A stretch of DNA of 58,899 nucleotides from Thermoflexales bacterium (GCA_025057935.1 JANWUW010000041.1:1-58899), one strand, 5' to 3'. Numbered from the stretch's first letter, positions 16,121 through 26,766 are shown. Notes: generated by a model not told the origin, from the sequence alone. A program made the numbers and translations.

Positions 16121-17082
16121 CAAGCGCGACGTTGGACTGGGCGGACATCCAGGCGCGCGCGCGGCGCAACGAGCCGCTCGCGCGATACACCACCGCGCGC
16201 ATCGGTGGACCTGCCGATCTGCTAATCGAGGTGCGCAGCACGGCAGAGCTGATCGCTGTTGCGCAGCGCGCGGTGGAGCGCGACATCCCCTTCGTCGTGA
16301 TCGGCAGCGGCGCCAACATCTTGGTGAGCGATCGCGGTGTGCGTGGTTTGGTGATCCTCAACCGCGCGCGTAGCGCGCACTTCGAAGTGCGCAATGCACG
16401 CGCACGCGTAGAGGTGGACTCGGGCGTGCTGCTCATGACGCTCGCGCGCGACTGCATCGAGCGTGGCATCGCCGGCATGGAGTGGGCGATCAGCGTGCCG
16501 GGCACAGTTGGCGGTGCAGTGGTTGGAAACGCGGGCGCACACGGCACCGACATGGCGGCATGCGTGCAGATGGTGCGCGTGTTGCGCCGCGATGGCATCG
16601 CCGAGTACTGGACGCCGCGCCAGTTGCAGTTTGGCTACCGTACCAGTGCGTTGAAGCGCTACTTGCCCCATGAGCGTCCTATTGTGTTGAGCGCCACGCT
16701 CGAGTTGAAGCTGGATAGCCGCGTGAACCTTGAGCGCCGCGCAAATGAGCATGTTGCTTACCGAAAGGCAACGCAGCCCCCCGGCGCCAGCATTGGCAGC
16801 ATGTTCAAAAATCCACCCGGCGACTACGCTGGTCGGCTGATCGAGGCATGCGGCTTAAAAGGGAAGCGCATCGGTGGCGCAATGATCTCGGAGAAACATG
16901 CGAACTTCTTCGTCAACGCGAGCGGCGACGCCAAGGCGCGCGATGTGAAGGCGCTCATCGATCTCGCGCGGCGCGCGGTGTTCGAGCGCTTCGGCGTGCT
17001 GCTGGAGCTGGAAGTGGAGCTGATCGGCGACTGGGGCGACGATCAGCCGCAATTGCAAGCCAACATTGTGGAGGTGAAATGA
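16117..17082 (+). CDS. murB: UDP-N-acetylenolpyruvoylglucosamine reductase MurB
   Basis: MurB is an FAD enzyme that reduces UDP-GlcNAc-enolpyruvate to UDP-MurNAc with NADPH. The 321-residue protein shows TTARIGGPADLLIEV, VVIGSGANILVSDRGV (FAD-binding fold), GMEWAISVPGTVGGAVVGNAGAH, and the active-site serine region GASIGSMFKNPPGD followed by LIEACGLKGKRIGGA. These are type II MurB features. ATG 16117 overlaps the murC stop (ATGA). Confidence 0.95.
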   Translation: MTSATLDWADIQARARRNEPLARYTTARIGGPADLLIEVRSTAELIAVAQRAVERDIPFVVIGSGANILVSDRGVRGLVILNRARSAHFEVRNARARVEVDSGVLLMTLARDCIERGIAGMEWAISVPGTVGGAVVGNAGAHGTDMAACVQMVRVLRRDGIAEYWTPRQLQFGYRTSALKRYLPHERPIVLSATLELKLDSRVNLERRANEHVAYRKATQPPGASIGSMFKNPPGDYAGRLIEACGLKGKRIGGAMISEKHANFFVNASGDAKARDVKALIDLARRAVFERFGVLLELEVELIGDWGDDQPQLQANIVEVK

Positions 17083-17083
17083 A

Positions 17084-18049
17084 GTGGCTGCGAGGCTGCG
17101 CGTCGCCGTGCTCTACGGCGGGCAATCAGGCGAACATGATGTGAGCGTGCTCTCAGCGCAGTCAGTGATGGCGCACTTGGACACGTCGCGCTACGAGGTC
17201 GCGCCGATATACATCACCCGCGATGGGCGCTGGCCGATTCCGCTCGAGCAGTTGCGCGCGTTCGATGTGGTGTTCCCTGTGCTGCACGGCCCAATGGGTG
17301 AAGATGGCACGGTGCAGGGTCTGCTCACGCTTTTGGGTGTGCCGTTCGTGGGCGCTGGCGTGACCGGCTCTGCTGTGGGCATGGACAAGGCTATTTTTAA
17401 GGACGTCATGCGCGCTCATGGCTTGCCTGTCCCGCCGAGCATCGTGGTGCGCCGCCACGAGTGGCTGCATCATCCTGAGGCAGTGCAAGCGCGTGCGTTG
17501 CGGGAGATTGGGTTACCTTGCTTCGTCAAGCCAGCGTGTTTGGGCAGCAGCATAGGCGTGAGCAAGGTGAAAACGCAAGATGCGTTTAGCGCAGCGATGG
17601 ATGAAGCGTTCCGTTGGGATCGCAAGGTGCTGATTGAGCGTGCCGTGCCCAAGGCGCGCGAACTGGAGGTGAGCGTGCTGGGCAACGACACCTTGCGCGC
17701 CTCAGTGGTTGGCGAGATCATCCCGAGCCGCGAGTTTTACGACTACGCTGCCAAGTATCTCGACAGCGGCGAACGCGCCTCTCGCCTGCTGATTCCGGCT
17801 CCGCTGCCCGAAGCGGTAGCCGACTGGGTGCGCACGTTGGCGCTGCACGCAGCGGAGGCAACGGAGGCGCGCGGCATGGCGCGCGTGGATTTCCTCGTGG
17901 ACGGCGAGCGCGGCGAGGTGTTCATCAGTGAGATCAACACCATCCCGGGCTTCACCCCAATCAGCATGTACCCAAAGCTTTGGGAAGCGAGCGGCGTGCC
18001 CTACGCTGAGCTGCTCAATACGTTGATCGCATTAGCGCTTGAGCGTTGA
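17084..18049 (+). CDS. ddl: D-alanine--D-alanine ligase
   Basis: Ddl makes the D-Ala-D-Ala dipeptide used by MurF. The 321-residue product has the ATP-grasp architecture: VAVLYGGQSGEHDVSVLSA, VLHGPMGEDGTVQGLL, VKPACLGSSIGVSKV, and the metal-binding FISEINTIPGFTPISMYPKLW. GTG 17084 lies one base after the murB stop, with GAGGTG at 17071-17076 as ribosome binding site. The substrate-pocket residues look like those of a standard D-Ala enzyme, but this was judged by eye only. Confidence 0.94.
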   Translation: MAARLRVAVLYGGQSGEHDVSVLSAQSVMAHLDTSRYEVAPIYITRDGRWPIPLEQLRAFDVVFPVLHGPMGEDGTVQGLLTLLGVPFVGAGVTGSAVGMDKAIFKDVMRAHGLPVPPSIVVRRHEWLHHPEAVQARALREIGLPCFVKPACLGSSIGVSKVKTQDAFSAAMDEAFRWDRKVLIERAVPKARELEVSVLGNDTLRASVVGEIIPSREFYDYAAKYLDSGERASRLLIPAPLPEAVADWVRTLALHAAEATEARGMARVDFLVDGERGEVFISEINTIPGFTPISMYPKLWEASGVPYAELLNTLIALALER

Positions 18050-18053
18050 GCGT

Positions 18054-18827
18054 ATGCCGCGCAAATACACTCGCACTCGCTTCAACATCGCCCTCGAAGA
18101 GCGCCCGCAGCAGCGCGCGAAAGGCAAGGTGCGCCTAGGAGGGCGTGTGCTCATCCTTGTGGTTTTGGTTTGCGCTCTCTGGATGTCAGCGCAATGGTTG
18201 CTCGGTGAGGCATGGCACATCCGCGAGGTGCGCGTGCGCAACAACGGCGGCGTGCCCGTCGAGGCGATCATCGCTGCGAGCGGCTTGCTGCGCAAGCACT
18301 TCCTTGCGCATGACGCACAGCGCGCAGCAGAGGCAGTCGAGACATTGAACGGCGTGGTTGCTGCAGAAGTGGCTTGCCGCTGGAACGGGCACGCATGGTG
18401 CGAGATCACAGTGCAGCCCTCTAGACCGCTGGCGCTGTGGGAAGGACAGCGCCGGCGCGTGTGGAACGACGCCGAGGGGTATGTGCAGGTGGCGGAGGGC
18501 GAAGTGAACGCGCCGTTGCGCTTGCGCGCTGACGACGCAGCCATCCCTGCGCCTGCAACGCAGCTTCCGCCCGACTTGCTGCGCGCGCTTCTAGAGCTTA
18601 GCGAGCTTCAGCCCGAGGTGAAGGTTTACGACTATTCGGCGCACTTTGGGATCATCTGGACGCCGGATGGCGCGCAGCGTGTGCGCCTCGGCGTCGCCGA
18701 GTATGAGGGCGCAATGCGGGATAAGCTGCGCGCCGCGCAAGAGATGTTACGCCACGTGCGCGCGCGCGGGCTGCGCCCGCTCGTGATAGACGTACGCTTC
18801 CCCGACGCGCCATACTACGTCCCCTAG
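18054..18827 (+). CDS. ftsQ: Cell division protein FtsQ
   Basis: FtsQ is a bitopic membrane protein that links early and late divisome parts. The 257-residue product has a basic cytoplasmic N-terminus, one membrane helix (about 33-50, VLILVVLVCALWMSAQWL), a POTRA-like domain starting WHIREVRVRNNGGVPVEAI, and a beta domain with ending LRPLVIDVRFPDAPYYV. These are FtsQ/DivIB features. ATG 18054 starts 4 nt after the ddl stop; the earlier TTG at 18039 lies inside ddl. Position before ftsA supports the call. Confidence 0.88.
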   Translation: MPRKYTRTRFNIALEERPQQRAKGKVRLGGRVLILVVLVCALWMSAQWLLGEAWHIREVRVRNNGGVPVEAIIAASGLLRKHFLAHDAQRAAEAVETLNGVVAAEVACRWNGHAWCEITVQPSRPLALWEGQRRRVWNDAEGYVQVAEGEVNAPLRLRADDAAIPAPATQLPPDLLRALLELSELQPEVKVYDYSAHFGIIWTPDGAQRVRLGVAEYEGAMRDKLRAAQEMLRHVRARGLRPLVIDVRFPDAPYYVP

Positions 18828-18837
18828 GTTGCACGCC

Positions 18838-20064
18838 ATGTCGGAGAGCAAAACGTTGACGGTCGTTGACGTGGGCAGCGCAAAAGTGCTTGCGCTGGTC
18901 GGCGAAGCCGACGACTCCGAGCTCGGCTTCACTATCATCGGCGTTGGACGTGTGTCGTCGCAGGGCATTCGGCGCGGTCAGGTGGTGGATCTCGCGCAGG
19001 CGACAAGCGCGATCCGCGATGCGCTGATCGGCGCGCAGGTCTCCTCTGGAGTTCGCGCCACGCGGGTGATCATGTCCATCAACGGCGCGTCGGTAGACTC
19101 GCGCAACGTCACGGGCACAGCGCCCATCAGCCGAGGCTATCAAGGTGTCACCCAACAAGACGTTAATCGCGCGCTCGAAGCCGCGCAAGCTATCAGCTTG
19201 CCGAGCGACCGCGATGTCTTGCACGTCATCCCGCGGCGCTTCCGCGTGGATGACCAAGAAGGCGTGCGCAGCCCTCTGGAGATGCTGGGGTTTCGGCTGG
19301 AGGTCGAGGCGCATCTCATCACCATCTCGGAAGTGGTGGAACACAATCTGCTGAAGTGCGCCCATGCTGCTGGCGTGGAGGTGTCTGAGCTTGTGTTTGC
19401 GCCGCTGGCGTCGGCTGAAGCTGTGCTCACGTCGGCAGAGCGCGAGATGGGCGTCGTTGCAGTAGATATCGGTGGTGGCGTCACCGGCATCACCATCTTT
19501 ATCGAAGGCGCTGTTTGGCACACGGCTGTTCTTGAGGTAGGCGGATCGCACTTTACCAGCGACCTAGCGCAGGTGTTCTCACTGCCGCTGGAAGTGGCGG
19601 AGCATCTCAAGTTGCACTACGGTCACGCAAACCCTGATGAGGTGCCGGCGGAGCAAATTTGCGATTTGCCGGGCTTCGGCGATGAGCCGCGCGTGCGCGT
19701 GCGCCGGTACGAGGCAGCCGAGGTGCTCGCTGCGCGCGCCGAAGAGCTGTTTGAGCTGATCGTCAAAGAGATCGCGCGCAGTGGTTACGATGGCTTGTTG
19801 CCAGCCGGCTTGGTGCTGACGGGTGGTGGCGCTTTGCTTCCTGGCTTGCGCGAATGTGCGCGTCGTGTGACCGGGCGACCTGTGCGCGTTGCGCAGCCGC
19901 AAGGGCTGCACGGCTTGGTGGACACCCTGCACACCCCATCAGCTTCGGCAGCGATCGGTTTAATGCAATGGGGGATGCGCGAACTGGCTGTGCGACCAAC
20001 GCGCCGGCGCCATGCCGGCGAACGCTTCAGCCTGCGCGCTTGGCTGCGCAAACTGCTGCCATAA
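18838..20064 (+). CDS. ftsA: Cell division protein FtsA
   Basis: FtsA is the actin-like ATPase that tethers FtsZ filaments to the membrane. The 408-residue product shows VVDVGSAKVLALVGE (phosphate 1), NGASVDSRNVTGTAPI in the 1C domain, VAVDIGGGVTGITIFIEG (phosphate 2) and VLTGGGALLPGLRE (adenosine motif). It ends in FSLRAWLRKLLP, a short basic amphipathic helix matching the membrane-targeting sequence. ATG 18838 is used; a TTG nine bases upstream is a weaker alternative. It is followed by a 106-nt gap holding the ftsZ promoter. Confidence 0.94.
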   Translation: MSESKTLTVVDVGSAKVLALVGEADDSELGFTIIGVGRVSSQGIRRGQVVDLAQATSAIRDALIGAQVSSGVRATRVIMSINGASVDSRNVTGTAPISRGYQGVTQQDVNRALEAAQAISLPSDRDVLHVIPRRFRVDDQEGVRSPLEMLGFRLEVEAHLITISEVVEHNLLKCAHAAGVEVSELVFAPLASAEAVLTSAEREMGVVAVDIGGGVTGITIFIEGAVWHTAVLEVGGSHFTSDLAQVFSLPLEVAEHLKLHYGHANPDEVPAEQICDLPGFGDEPRVRVRRYEAAEVLAARAEELFELIVKEIARSGYDGLLPAGLVLTGGGALLPGLRECARRVTGRPVRVAQPQGLHGLVDTLHTPSASAAIGLMQWGMRELAVRPTRRRHAGERFSLRAWLRKLLP

Positions 20065-20069
20065 GCAAG

Positions 20070-20098
20070 TTGACAAAGCAGCGTCAACTCCATACAAT
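20070..20098 (+). promoter_or_regulatory. ftsZ promoter
   Basis: TTGACA (20070-20075) and TACAAT (20093-20098) are spaced by exactly 17 bp, nearly a consensus housekeeping promoter. It gives ftsZ its own transcript, with a leader of about 65 nt, in addition to read-through from the dcw operon. Confidence 0.8.
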
Positions 20099-20170
20099 CA
20101 CGTGCAACCGTTAAGGCCTGTCTGAGCGGTCGGATTACGATCTCAGAGATTGCAAAGAGGGCGGTGAGCG

Positions 20171-21316
20171 ATGAACAAAATCCAAGGTCACACCAACTTT
20201 TCAGACAAGGATTACCCAGAATCCCCTGCATGCATCAAGGTCGTCGGCGTTGGTGGCGGCGGTCAAAATGCTGTGAATCGCATGATCGATGAGGGGCTGG
20301 TCGGTGTGGAATTCATCGCGATGAACACCGACCTCCAAGCGTTGGCGCTGAGCAAGGCGCCCTTGCGCGTGCGCATCGGCGAAAAGATCACGCGCGGGCT
20401 AGGCGCCGGTGGCAAGCCAGAGATCGGTCAGAAAGCGGCTGAGGAGTCAGCAGACGAAATTTACGAGCTGCTGAAGGGGGCAGATATGGTGTTCGTTGCC
20501 GCTGGAATGGGAGGCGGCACTGGCACGGGGGCAGCCCCCGTTGTGGCACGCATTGCTAAGGATCAAGGCGCGCTCACCATCGGCGTGGTGACCAAGCCCT
20601 TCTCGTTTGAGGGCAAGCCTCGCATGCAGACGGCAGAAGCTGGCATCGAGCGCCTGAAGGAATGCGTGGACACGCTGATTGTGATCCCCAACGACCGCCT
20701 GCACAACCTCTCCGACGGAAAGCAACGCCTCTCTTTGCTGCAGAGTTTCCGCATGGCGGATGACGTGCTGCGCCAAGCTATACAAGGCATCACTGAGGTC
20801 ATCACGCGCCCTGGCTTGATCAACCTCGACTTTGCCGACGTGCGAACCATCATGGCAGGCGGCGGCGCCGCGCTCATGGCGGTCGGCACTGGCAGCGGAG
20901 AAAACCGCGCCCGAATGGCGGCAGAGCAAGCAGTGGTCTCCAAGTTGCTCGATGTCACCATTGACGGCGCTCGCGGCATCCTCTTCAACGTGACAGGCGG
21001 ACCTGATCTCAGCCTCTTTGAGGTCACCGAGGCGGCGAACTACATCAAGTCGGCAGCCCATCCAGACTGCAACTTGATCTTTGGTGCGGTGATTGACGAG
21101 AACATGGGAGATCAAATCCGCATCACCGTCATCGCCACAGGCTTTGATTACCAAGACATGCCTGTGCGTCGTCCAATTCGCGGGTTGCAGGGCGCAGAGA
21201 ACTTCTCCGCGGAGGACTCACAGCACACGCCGCCGACCACCTCGAACCTGACCACGCGACGCCTTGGCGCGGACAACCTTAATCTGCCGCCCTTCTTGCG
21301 CAACCGCAATCGCTAA
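20171..21316 (+). CDS. ftsZ: Cell division protein FtsZ
   Basis: FtsZ is the tubulin-like GTPase that forms the division ring. The 381-residue product has a ~20-residue N-terminal extension, then [17 protein letters not shown], the tubulin signature [28 protein letters not shown] and IIPNDRL-type T5 region, FADVRTIM, and [18 protein letters not shown] short linker leads to the conserved C-terminal peptide [12 protein letters not shown] that binds FtsA and others. ATG 20171 follows a purine-rich stretch (AAAGAGGGCGGTGAG). Length is typical. Confidence 0.97.
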   Translation: MNKIQGHTNFSDKDYPESPACIKVVGVGGGGQNAVNRMIDEGLVGVEFIAMNTDLQALALSKAPLRVRIGEKITRGLGAGGKPEIGQKAAEESADEIYELLKGADMVFVAAGMGGGTGTGAAPVVARIAKDQGALTIGVVTKPFSFEGKPRMQTAEAGIERLKECVDTLIVIPNDRLHNLSDGKQRLSLLQSFRMADDVLRQAIQGITEVITRPGLINLDFADVRTIMAGGGAALMAVGTGSGENRARMAAEQAVVSKLLDVTIDGARGILFNVTGGPDLSLFEVTEAANYIKSAAHPDCNLIFGAVIDENMGDQIRITVIATGFDYQDMPVRRPIRGLQGAENFSAEDSQHTPPTTSNLTTRRLGADNLNLPPFLRNRNR

Positions 21317-21370
21317 TCACCTGCCGGCTTAAAGGCGCTGCCTTCAATCTTAAAACCGCCACAAGCACTA

Positions 21371-21399
21371 TTGACTTCCGCTGGCGAGGTGGTTATTAT
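21371..21399 (+). promoter_or_regulatory. nrdR-nrdJ promoter
   Basis: TTGACT (21371-21376) and TATTAT (21394-21399) are 17 bp apart. The start point would be near 21406, immediately before the first NrdR box, so repressor binding would cover the initial transcribed region. Confidence 0.75.
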
Positions 21400-21410
21400 C
21401 CGTAGCCCTT

Positions 21411-21456
21411 GCGCCATATATGGCGATGATCAAATGTTCGGCGCTACATGTGGCGC
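21411..21456. promoter_or_regulatory. Pair of NrdR boxes
   Basis: Two 16-bp palindrome-like sites, 21411-21426 (core CGCCATATATGGCG) and 21441-21456 (GCGCTACATGTGGCGC), both keep the six best-conserved positions of the NrdR box (C4, A6, A8, T9, T11, G13). Their centres are 30 bp apart, close to three helical turns, as known for NrdR box pairs. They precede nrdR itself, implying autorepression and control of nrdJ. Confidence 0.75.
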
Positions 21457-21471
21457 GAGGAGGCAGGCACT

Positions 21472-21924
21472 ATGCAATGCCCCTTCTGCCAAGCCGCCGA
21501 CACGAAAGTGATCGACTCGAACAAAAATGCCCATGGGGGCGTGCGCAGACGGCGAGTTTGCCAGAAGTGTGGGCGACGCTTCAGCACCATCGAGCGTGTG
21601 GTCGAGTCGCTGCCGCTGGTGATCAAGCGAGGCGGGCGCCGCGAAGCCTTCAATCGCGACAAGGTCGCTGAGGGCATTCGCATCGCCTGCGCCAAGCGCC
21701 CTGTGGCTGCTGCCGACATCGAACGGCTCGTGGACCAAGTGGAAGCGCAAGTTGTGGCGCTCAACAAGCCAGAGGTCTCCGCGCGCGAGATCGGCGACAT
21801 GGTGCTCGAGGGCTTGCGCAAGCTCGACGAAGTTGCTTACATCCGCTACGCGATTGTGTATCTCAACCTCAAAGACCTTGAGAGCGTGAAAGCTGAGATT
21901 GAGAAGCTGCTCAGTGAGCGCTGA
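21472..21924 (+). CDS. nrdR: Transcriptional repressor NrdR
   Basis: NrdR senses nucleotides through an ATP-cone and represses ribonucleotide reductase genes. The 150-residue product is canonical in length. It has an N-terminal zinc ribbon (Cys3, Cys6, Cys30, Cys33; MQCPFC and VCQKCGRRFST) and an ATP-cone from about 46 to 136 (LVIKRGGRREAFNRDKVAEGI). ATG 21472 is chosen over the in-frame ATG at 21448, because it gives the family N-terminus, has GAGGAGG at 21456-21462, and the earlier start lies inside the second NrdR box. Confidence 0.95.
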   Translation: MQCPFCQAADTKVIDSNKNAHGGVRRRRVCQKCGRRFSTIERVVESLPLVIKRGGRREAFNRDKVAEGIRIACAKRPVAAADIERLVDQVEAQVVALNKPEVSAREIGDMVLEGLRKLDEVAYIRYAIVYLNLKDLESVKAEIEKLLSER

Positions 21925-21990
21925 GCTGCGGTCTTCAGCCCACGCCACTCGCGCAGCCTTTTTATCTCAACACAAGGTGAGGGAGTCACG

Positions 21991-24900
21991 ATGAAAATTG
22001 AACGACGTTTTACGCAGGCGGGCGAAGACCCCTTCGACAGCATTCGCTTTGTCAAACGCAGCTCCACCATTCGCAATCCGGATGGCTCGGTTGTTTTTGA
22101 GATGCACGACATCTTCGTGCCGGAGCACTGGTCGCAAGTTGCGGTGGACGTGCTCGCTCAGAAGTATTTCCGCAAAGCAGGCGTGCCCTCAGCAACTGTG
22201 CGCGTGAAAGAGAAGGGTGTGCCGGAGTGGCTGCAGCGCAGCGTGCCAGCGAAAAACGCCGTGTTCGGTGGCGAGACTGATAGCCGCCAAGTGTTTCATC
22301 GCTTGGCGGGCACATGGACCTACTGGGGCTGGAAGCATGGCTACTTCGACACCGAGGAGGACGCGCGCGCGTTCTACGATGAGCTGCGTTACATGCTCGC
22401 AATGCAAATGGCAGCGCCGAACAGCCCGCAATGGTTTAACACAGGGCTGCACTGGGCGTATGGGATCACGGGCCCCTCGCAGGGGCATTACTACGTTGAC
22501 CCGAAGACCAAAAAACTCGTCGCCTCTGAGGATGCCTATAGCCATCCACAGCCCCATGCTTGTTTCATCCAGTCCATCGAAGATGACTTGGTCAACGAAG
22601 GGGGGATCATGGATTTGTGGGTGCGCGAGGCGCGCGTGTTTAAGTACGGCAGTGGCACAGGCTCAAACTTCTCCAAGCTGCGCGGCGAAGGCGAGCCGCT
22701 CAGCGGCGGAGGCAAGTCGTCCGGCCTGATGAGCTTCCTTAAGATCGGCGATCGCGCTGCCGGAGCAATCAAGAGCGGCGGCACCACGCGGCGCGCTGCG
22801 AAGATGGTGATCCTCGATGTTGATCACCCAGACATTGAGCAATTCATTGAGTGGAAGGTGATCGAGGAGCAGAAAGTTGCTGCGTTGGTAGCAGGCAGCA
22901 AGTTGGCGAACAAGCATCTCAACGCAGTGATGCGCGCTTGCCACGAGTGGGAAGATGCCGCCACGCGCTTCGATCGAAAGAAGAACGCCAAGCTAGCAAA
23001 GGCTATCGCAGAGGCGCGCGCTGCGATGATCCCCGACAACTACATCCTGCGTGCCATTCAGCTCGCGCAGCAGGGCTACACCAGCCTGAAATTCGCCGAG
23101 TACGACACTGACTGGAACGGCGAAGCCTACGCCACTGTGAGCGGGCAGAACAGCAACAACAGCGTGCGCGTCACCAATGCCTTCATGCAGGCGGTGATCG
23201 AAGACAAGGAGTGGCCGCTGTACTGGCGCACCGAGCTGGAGAAAGCCAAGCGCGAGGGGCGGGCACCGAAGCCGAAGCGCTTCGTCCGCGCGCGCGAGCT
23301 TTGGCACAAGATCGCTGAGGCAGCTTGGCAGTGTGCCGACCCCGGACTGCAATTCCACGACACAATCAACGAGTGGCACACATGCCCAAACGACGGTGAG
23401 ATCCGCGCGAGCAACCCATGCAGCGAGTATCTTTTCCTTGACGACACGGCTTGCAACCTGGCTTCGCTCAACCTGCTGCGCTTCTACGATCAAGAGCAAA
23501 ACGTTTTCCGCGTCGCAGACTTCCGTCATGCCGTGCGCCTTTGGACCGTCGTGCTGGAGATCAGCGTGCTCATGGCGCAATATCCCAGCAAGCGTGTGGC
23601 GCAGTTGAGCTATGAGTTCCGCACCTTGGGTTTGGGCTACGCCAACCTTGGCGCGTTGCTGATGGTGATGGGCGTGCCCTATGACAGCGAAGAGGGGCGC
23701 GCCGTCGCCGCAGCAATCACGGCGATCATGCACTGCCACGCCTACGCCACCAGCGCTGAGATGGCGCGCGACCTCGGACCCTTCCCTGGCTTCGAGCGCA
23801 ACCGCGAGGCAATGCTGCGCGTAATCCGCAACCATCGCCGCGCGGTATACAACGCGCCTGACTCGGAGTATGAGGGGCTGAACATTAAGCCAATGGGCAT
23901 AAAGCCAGAGCATTGCCCTGATTACTTGCTCGCAGCAGCCCGCGAAGATGCCGACCGCATGCTTGCGCTTGGCGAGCAGTACGGCTACCGCAACGCACAG
24001 GTCACCGTGATCGCGCCGACGGGTTGCTTGGTGGGTGACACTTTGGTGATCACAGATCGGGGACTGCTCCCCTTACGCGATCTTGGTGATGTGGACGGCG
24101 AGCAATGGCAAGCATGCGATTTCTACGTCCAAACAGACGAAGGCTCGAGGCGCGCCACCCAGTTCTACGTCAATGGCGTCGCGCCGACGCGCCTCATCAG
24201 AACGCGGTTGGGCTATGAGATTCAAGGCACGCATCAGCATCGCATTCGAGTGGTAGATGGACAGACGGGCAACTGGGTGTGGAAGCGGTTTGCGGATATT
24301 CGCAAAGGTGACGTCGTGCCGCTGGCGATGAACGCGCTGATCGGCGAGCCACGCCCAGTTGCTTTGCCGCTGCTCAGTGGGCGCGCACTCTACATGACGC
24401 CTGAGCTTGCTGAGCTTGTGGGGTACTTCATGAGCGCAGGCGAGCTGCATGATGAAGGGCTGCGCTTCCAAGTTGCGAAAGCTGGTGCGGTCAAGCGCCT
24501 GTGTGCCCTGATTGACCACCTATTCGGTCTTGCCTGTCGTCTCGAGCAACAGCACGGCAGAACCGAGGTTGTGTTGCCATCTGCTGAAGTGGCGAGGTGG
24601 TGGAGGGCAAGCGGGTTTGCGCAGCGTGTGCCGCGCAGCTTGCGAGCTGATGAACTTCTGCCGCATATTCCCAGCGCCGTGTTGCGCACCAACGATCGCG
24701 CTTGCTACACTGCCTTTGTGCGAGGCTTGTTTGAAGCAAGCGGCGCGGTGAATGATGGCGTTCCCTCGTGGTCAACCCACGATGCTGCCTTCGCGCAGCG
24801 AGTGAAGTTATTGCTGCTGGCGCTTGGTTTTCCCACAGCGACGCATGTGCACGCTGGCGAGCCTAACAGTGCCACGCGGTACACGCTCACGGTGAACGAG

Positions 24901-26766
24901 CGCGCGCATGCCGAAGCATTCGCCCAACAAATTGGCTACGTGGATGCACAGTATCAGGGCGTGCTAGCAGACGCTGAAGGCAGGCTGGCAGCGCGAGAGC
25001 GCGGCTTGGCGCATCACGCTGACGCCGCGCAAAACACATTGAGCTTCTACTACGACACGGTTGAGGATAACCTAGACGGCGGCGAGCAACTCACCTATGA
25101 CCTGTCGGTGCCGGCGAACGTGACCTACATCGCCAACGGCTTCGTCAGCCACAACACGATCGGCTTGGTCATGGATTGCGACACCACAGGCGTTGAGCCC
25201 GATTTTGCGCTGGTGAAGTTCAAAAAGCTTGCTGGTGGCGGCTACTTCAAGATCGTCAACCAGAGCGTGCCGCCCGCGCTGCGCCGGCTCGGATACAGCG
25301 AGGCTGAGATCGACGCCATTGTGAAGTACGCCGTTGGTCATGGCACGCTCAAGGGCTGCCCCTACATCAACCCAGAGACGCTCAAGGCAAAAGGCTTCAC
25401 TGACGAAGTGCTGGCGCGCATCGAGGCTGCGCTGCCCAGCGCCTTCGAATTGCGCTTCGCCTTCAACAAGTGGACGCTTGGTGAGGACTTTTGCAAGCAG
25501 GTCCTCGGCTTCACTGATGCGCAGCTCAACGATTATCGCTTTGACATCCTTAGGGCGCTGGGTTTCACCGAGGAACAGATCGCTGCGGCGAACGACTACG
25601 TGTGTGGCACGATGACTGTGGAGGGTGCGCCGTTCCTAAAGCCGGAGCACTACCCGGTCTTCGACTGCGCGAACAAGTGCGGCAAGCGCGGCACGCGCTT
25701 CATTACCCCTGAGGGGCATATTCTGATGATGGGCGCGGTGCAGCCGTTCATCAGCGGCGGGATCAGCAAGACGATCAACTTGCCCAACGAAGCCACTATC
25801 GAGGACGTCGCGAACGCCTACATGCTGAGCTGGAAGGTGGGCGTCAAGGCCAACGCCCTGTACCGCGATGGCAGCAAGCTCAGCCAACCGCTGAACATCA
25901 CTGCCGATGAAGAGACACTCGAGGAAGCGCAAGCCATTGCAGGCGAAGTTGCCGCGCAGCAGCCCCTGCCGCAAACGCAACAGCAGGTGATCGAGCGTGT
26001 GGTTGTGCGCTATCTTGCCAAGCAACGGCGCCTGCCAAACCGCCGCACCGGCTACACGCAGAAAGCTAAGATCGCCGGGCACACGGTCTTCCTGCGCACT
26101 GGTGAATATCCCGATGGCACGCTCGGCGAGATCTTCATTGACATGCACAAAGAGGGCGCAGGCTTCCGCAGCTTGCTCAACTGTTTTGCAATCGCGGTCT
26201 CGCTGGGGTTGCAGTATGGCGTGCCGCTGGAGGAATTCGTGGACTCGTTCGTGTTCACAAAGTTTGAACCGAGCGGTCCGGTCGTGGGCAATGACCACAT
26301 CCGCTACGCCACGAGCGTCATTGACTACATCTTCCGCGAGCTGGCGATCACCTACCTCGGGCGCACAGACCTCGCCCATGAGGTGCCGCCGAGCAAGGAG
26401 CCAGAGCCGGAATACGAGAGCGAGGAAGTAGTCGAAGAGCGACGTGTGCCTGCTTCGCAATTGCGCCTGCCTTCGCGCGCATTCAGCGAGCGTCCAGCGG
26501 CTGCTGAGGAGCCAGTCTCAGCGGTAGCAGTGGGGACAAATGGGCAATTGCAGGGAGAGCGTGGACATGCCCCTCGCGTGAGCAACTCGGTGCAGGTGAG
26601 GCATGTGAAGACAGCGGTGGCTGAGCATCATGCGGACGAACGCGAGCTTGCAAAGTTGAGAGGCTACACAGGCGATGCCTGCCCCGAGTGTGGTGCGTTC
26701 ACTATGGTGCGCAGCGGCACATGCCTCCGGTGCGACACCTGCGGCGCCACTACGGGCTGCTCGTGA
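21991..26766 (+). CDS. nrdJ: Adenosylcobalamin-dependent (class II) ribonucleotide reductase with intein
   Basis: NrdJ reduces ribonucleotides to deoxyribonucleotides, using B12 to make its thiyl radical. The 1591-codon frame contains a 377-residue intein (residues 679-1055); the spliced enzyme would have 1214 residues. Family features include [67 protein letters not shown] and the barrel segment interrupted at [17 protein letters not shown]. No N-terminal ATP-cone is visible. The C-terminus has a long low-complexity linker and a zinc-ribbon-like tail with four cysteines (CPECG and CLRCDTCG), likely the shuttle that re-reduces the active site. ATG 21991 follows GGTGAGGGAG. It lies 66 nt after nrdR, so both are probably under the NrdR boxes. 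Confidence 0.95.
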   Translation: MKIERRFTQAGEDPFDSIRFVKRSSTIRNPDGSVVFEMHDIFVPEHWSQVAVDVLAQKYFRKAGVPSATVRVKEKGVPEWLQRSVPAKNAVFGGETDSRQVFHRLAGTWTYWGWKHGYFDTEEDARAFYDELRYMLAMQMAAPNSPQWFNTGLHWAYGITGPSQGHYYVDPKTKKLVASEDAYSHPQPHACFIQSIEDDLVNEGGIMDLWVREARVFKYGSGTGSNFSKLRGEGEPLSGGGKSSGLMSFLKIGDRAAGAIKSGGTTRRAAKMVILDVDHPDIEQFIEWKVIEEQKVAALVAGSKLANKHLNAVMRACHEWEDAATRFDRKKNAKLAKAIAEARAAMIPDNYILRAIQLAQQGYTSLKFAEYDTDWNGEAYATVSGQNSNNSVRVTNAFMQAVIEDKEWPLYWRTELEKAKREGRAPKPKRFVRARELWHKIAEAAWQCADPGLQFHDTINEWHTCPNDGEIRASNPCSEYLFLDDTACNLASLNLLRFYDQEQNVFRVADFRHAVRLWTVVLEISVLMAQYPSKRVAQLSYEFRTLGLGYANLGALLMVMGVPYDSEEGRAVAAAITAIMHCHAYATSAEMARDLGPFPGFERNREAMLRVIRNHRRAVYNAPDSEYEGLNIKPMGIKPEHCPDYLLAAAREDADRMLALGEQYGYRNAQVTVIAPTGCLVGDTLVITDRGLLPLRDLGDVDGEQWQACDFYVQTDEGSRRATQFYVNGVAPTRLIRTRLGYEIQGTHQHRIRVVDGQTGNWVWKRFADIRKGDVVPLAMNALIGEPRPVALPLLSGRALYMTPELAELVGYFMSAGELHDEGLRFQVAKAGAVKRLCALIDHLFGLACRLEQQHGRTEVVLPSAEVARWWRASGFAQRVPRSLRADELLPHIPSAVLRTNDRACYTAFVRGLFEASGAVNDGVPSWSTHDAAFAQRVKLLLLALGFPTATHVHAGEPNSATRYTLTVNERAHAEAFAQQIGYVDAQYQGVLADAEGRLAARERGLAHHADAAQNTLSFYYDTVEDNLDGGEQLTYDLSVPANVTYIANGFVSHNTIGLVMDCDTTGVEPDFALVKFKKLAGGGYFKIVNQSVPPALRRLGYSEAEIDAIVKYAVGHGTLKGCPYINPETLKAKGFTDEVLARIEAALPSAFELRFAFNKWTLGEDFCKQVLGFTDAQLNDYRFDILRALGFTEEQIAAANDYVCGTMTVEGAPFLKPEHYPVFDCANKCGKRGTRFITPEGHILMMGAVQPFISGGISKTINLPNEATIEDVANAYMLSWKVGVKANALYRDGSKLSQPLNITADEETLEEAQAIAGEVAAQQPLPQTQQQVIERVVVRYLAKQRRLPNRRTGYTQKAKIAGHTVFLRTGEYPDGTLGEIFIDMHKEGAGFRSLLNCFAIAVSLGLQYGVPLEEFVDSFVFTKFEPSGPVVGNDHIRYATSVIDYIFRELAITYLGRTDLAHEVPPSKEPEPEYESEEVVEERRVPASQLRLPSRAFSERPAAAEEPVSAVAVGTNGQLQGERGHAPRVSNSVQVRHVKTAVAEHHADERELAKLRGYTGDACPECGAFTMVRSGTCLRCDTCGATTGCS
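24025..25155 (+). other. Intein in NrdJ with a decayed LAGLIDADG endonuclease
   Basis: Residues 679-1055 of NrdJ form a self-splicing element. Block A starts with Cys679 ([13 protein letters not shown]); block B is GTHQHRI (TxxH type); block F/G ends [20 protein letters not shown] with His1054-Asn1055, and the next extein residue is Thr. All splicing residues are present. The two LAGLIDADG helices are degenerate: LVGYFMSAG at 809-817 and VRGLFEASG at 910-918, with the catalytic acid replaced by Ala816 and Ser917. Splicing should work, but homing should not. The insertion point lies in a conserved stretch of the reductase barrel. Confidence 0.93.

Noticed and set aside
21332-21344. Small hairpin AAGGC/GCCTT after ftsZ
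   Set aside because: A 5-bp stem without a T tract; not a credible terminator.
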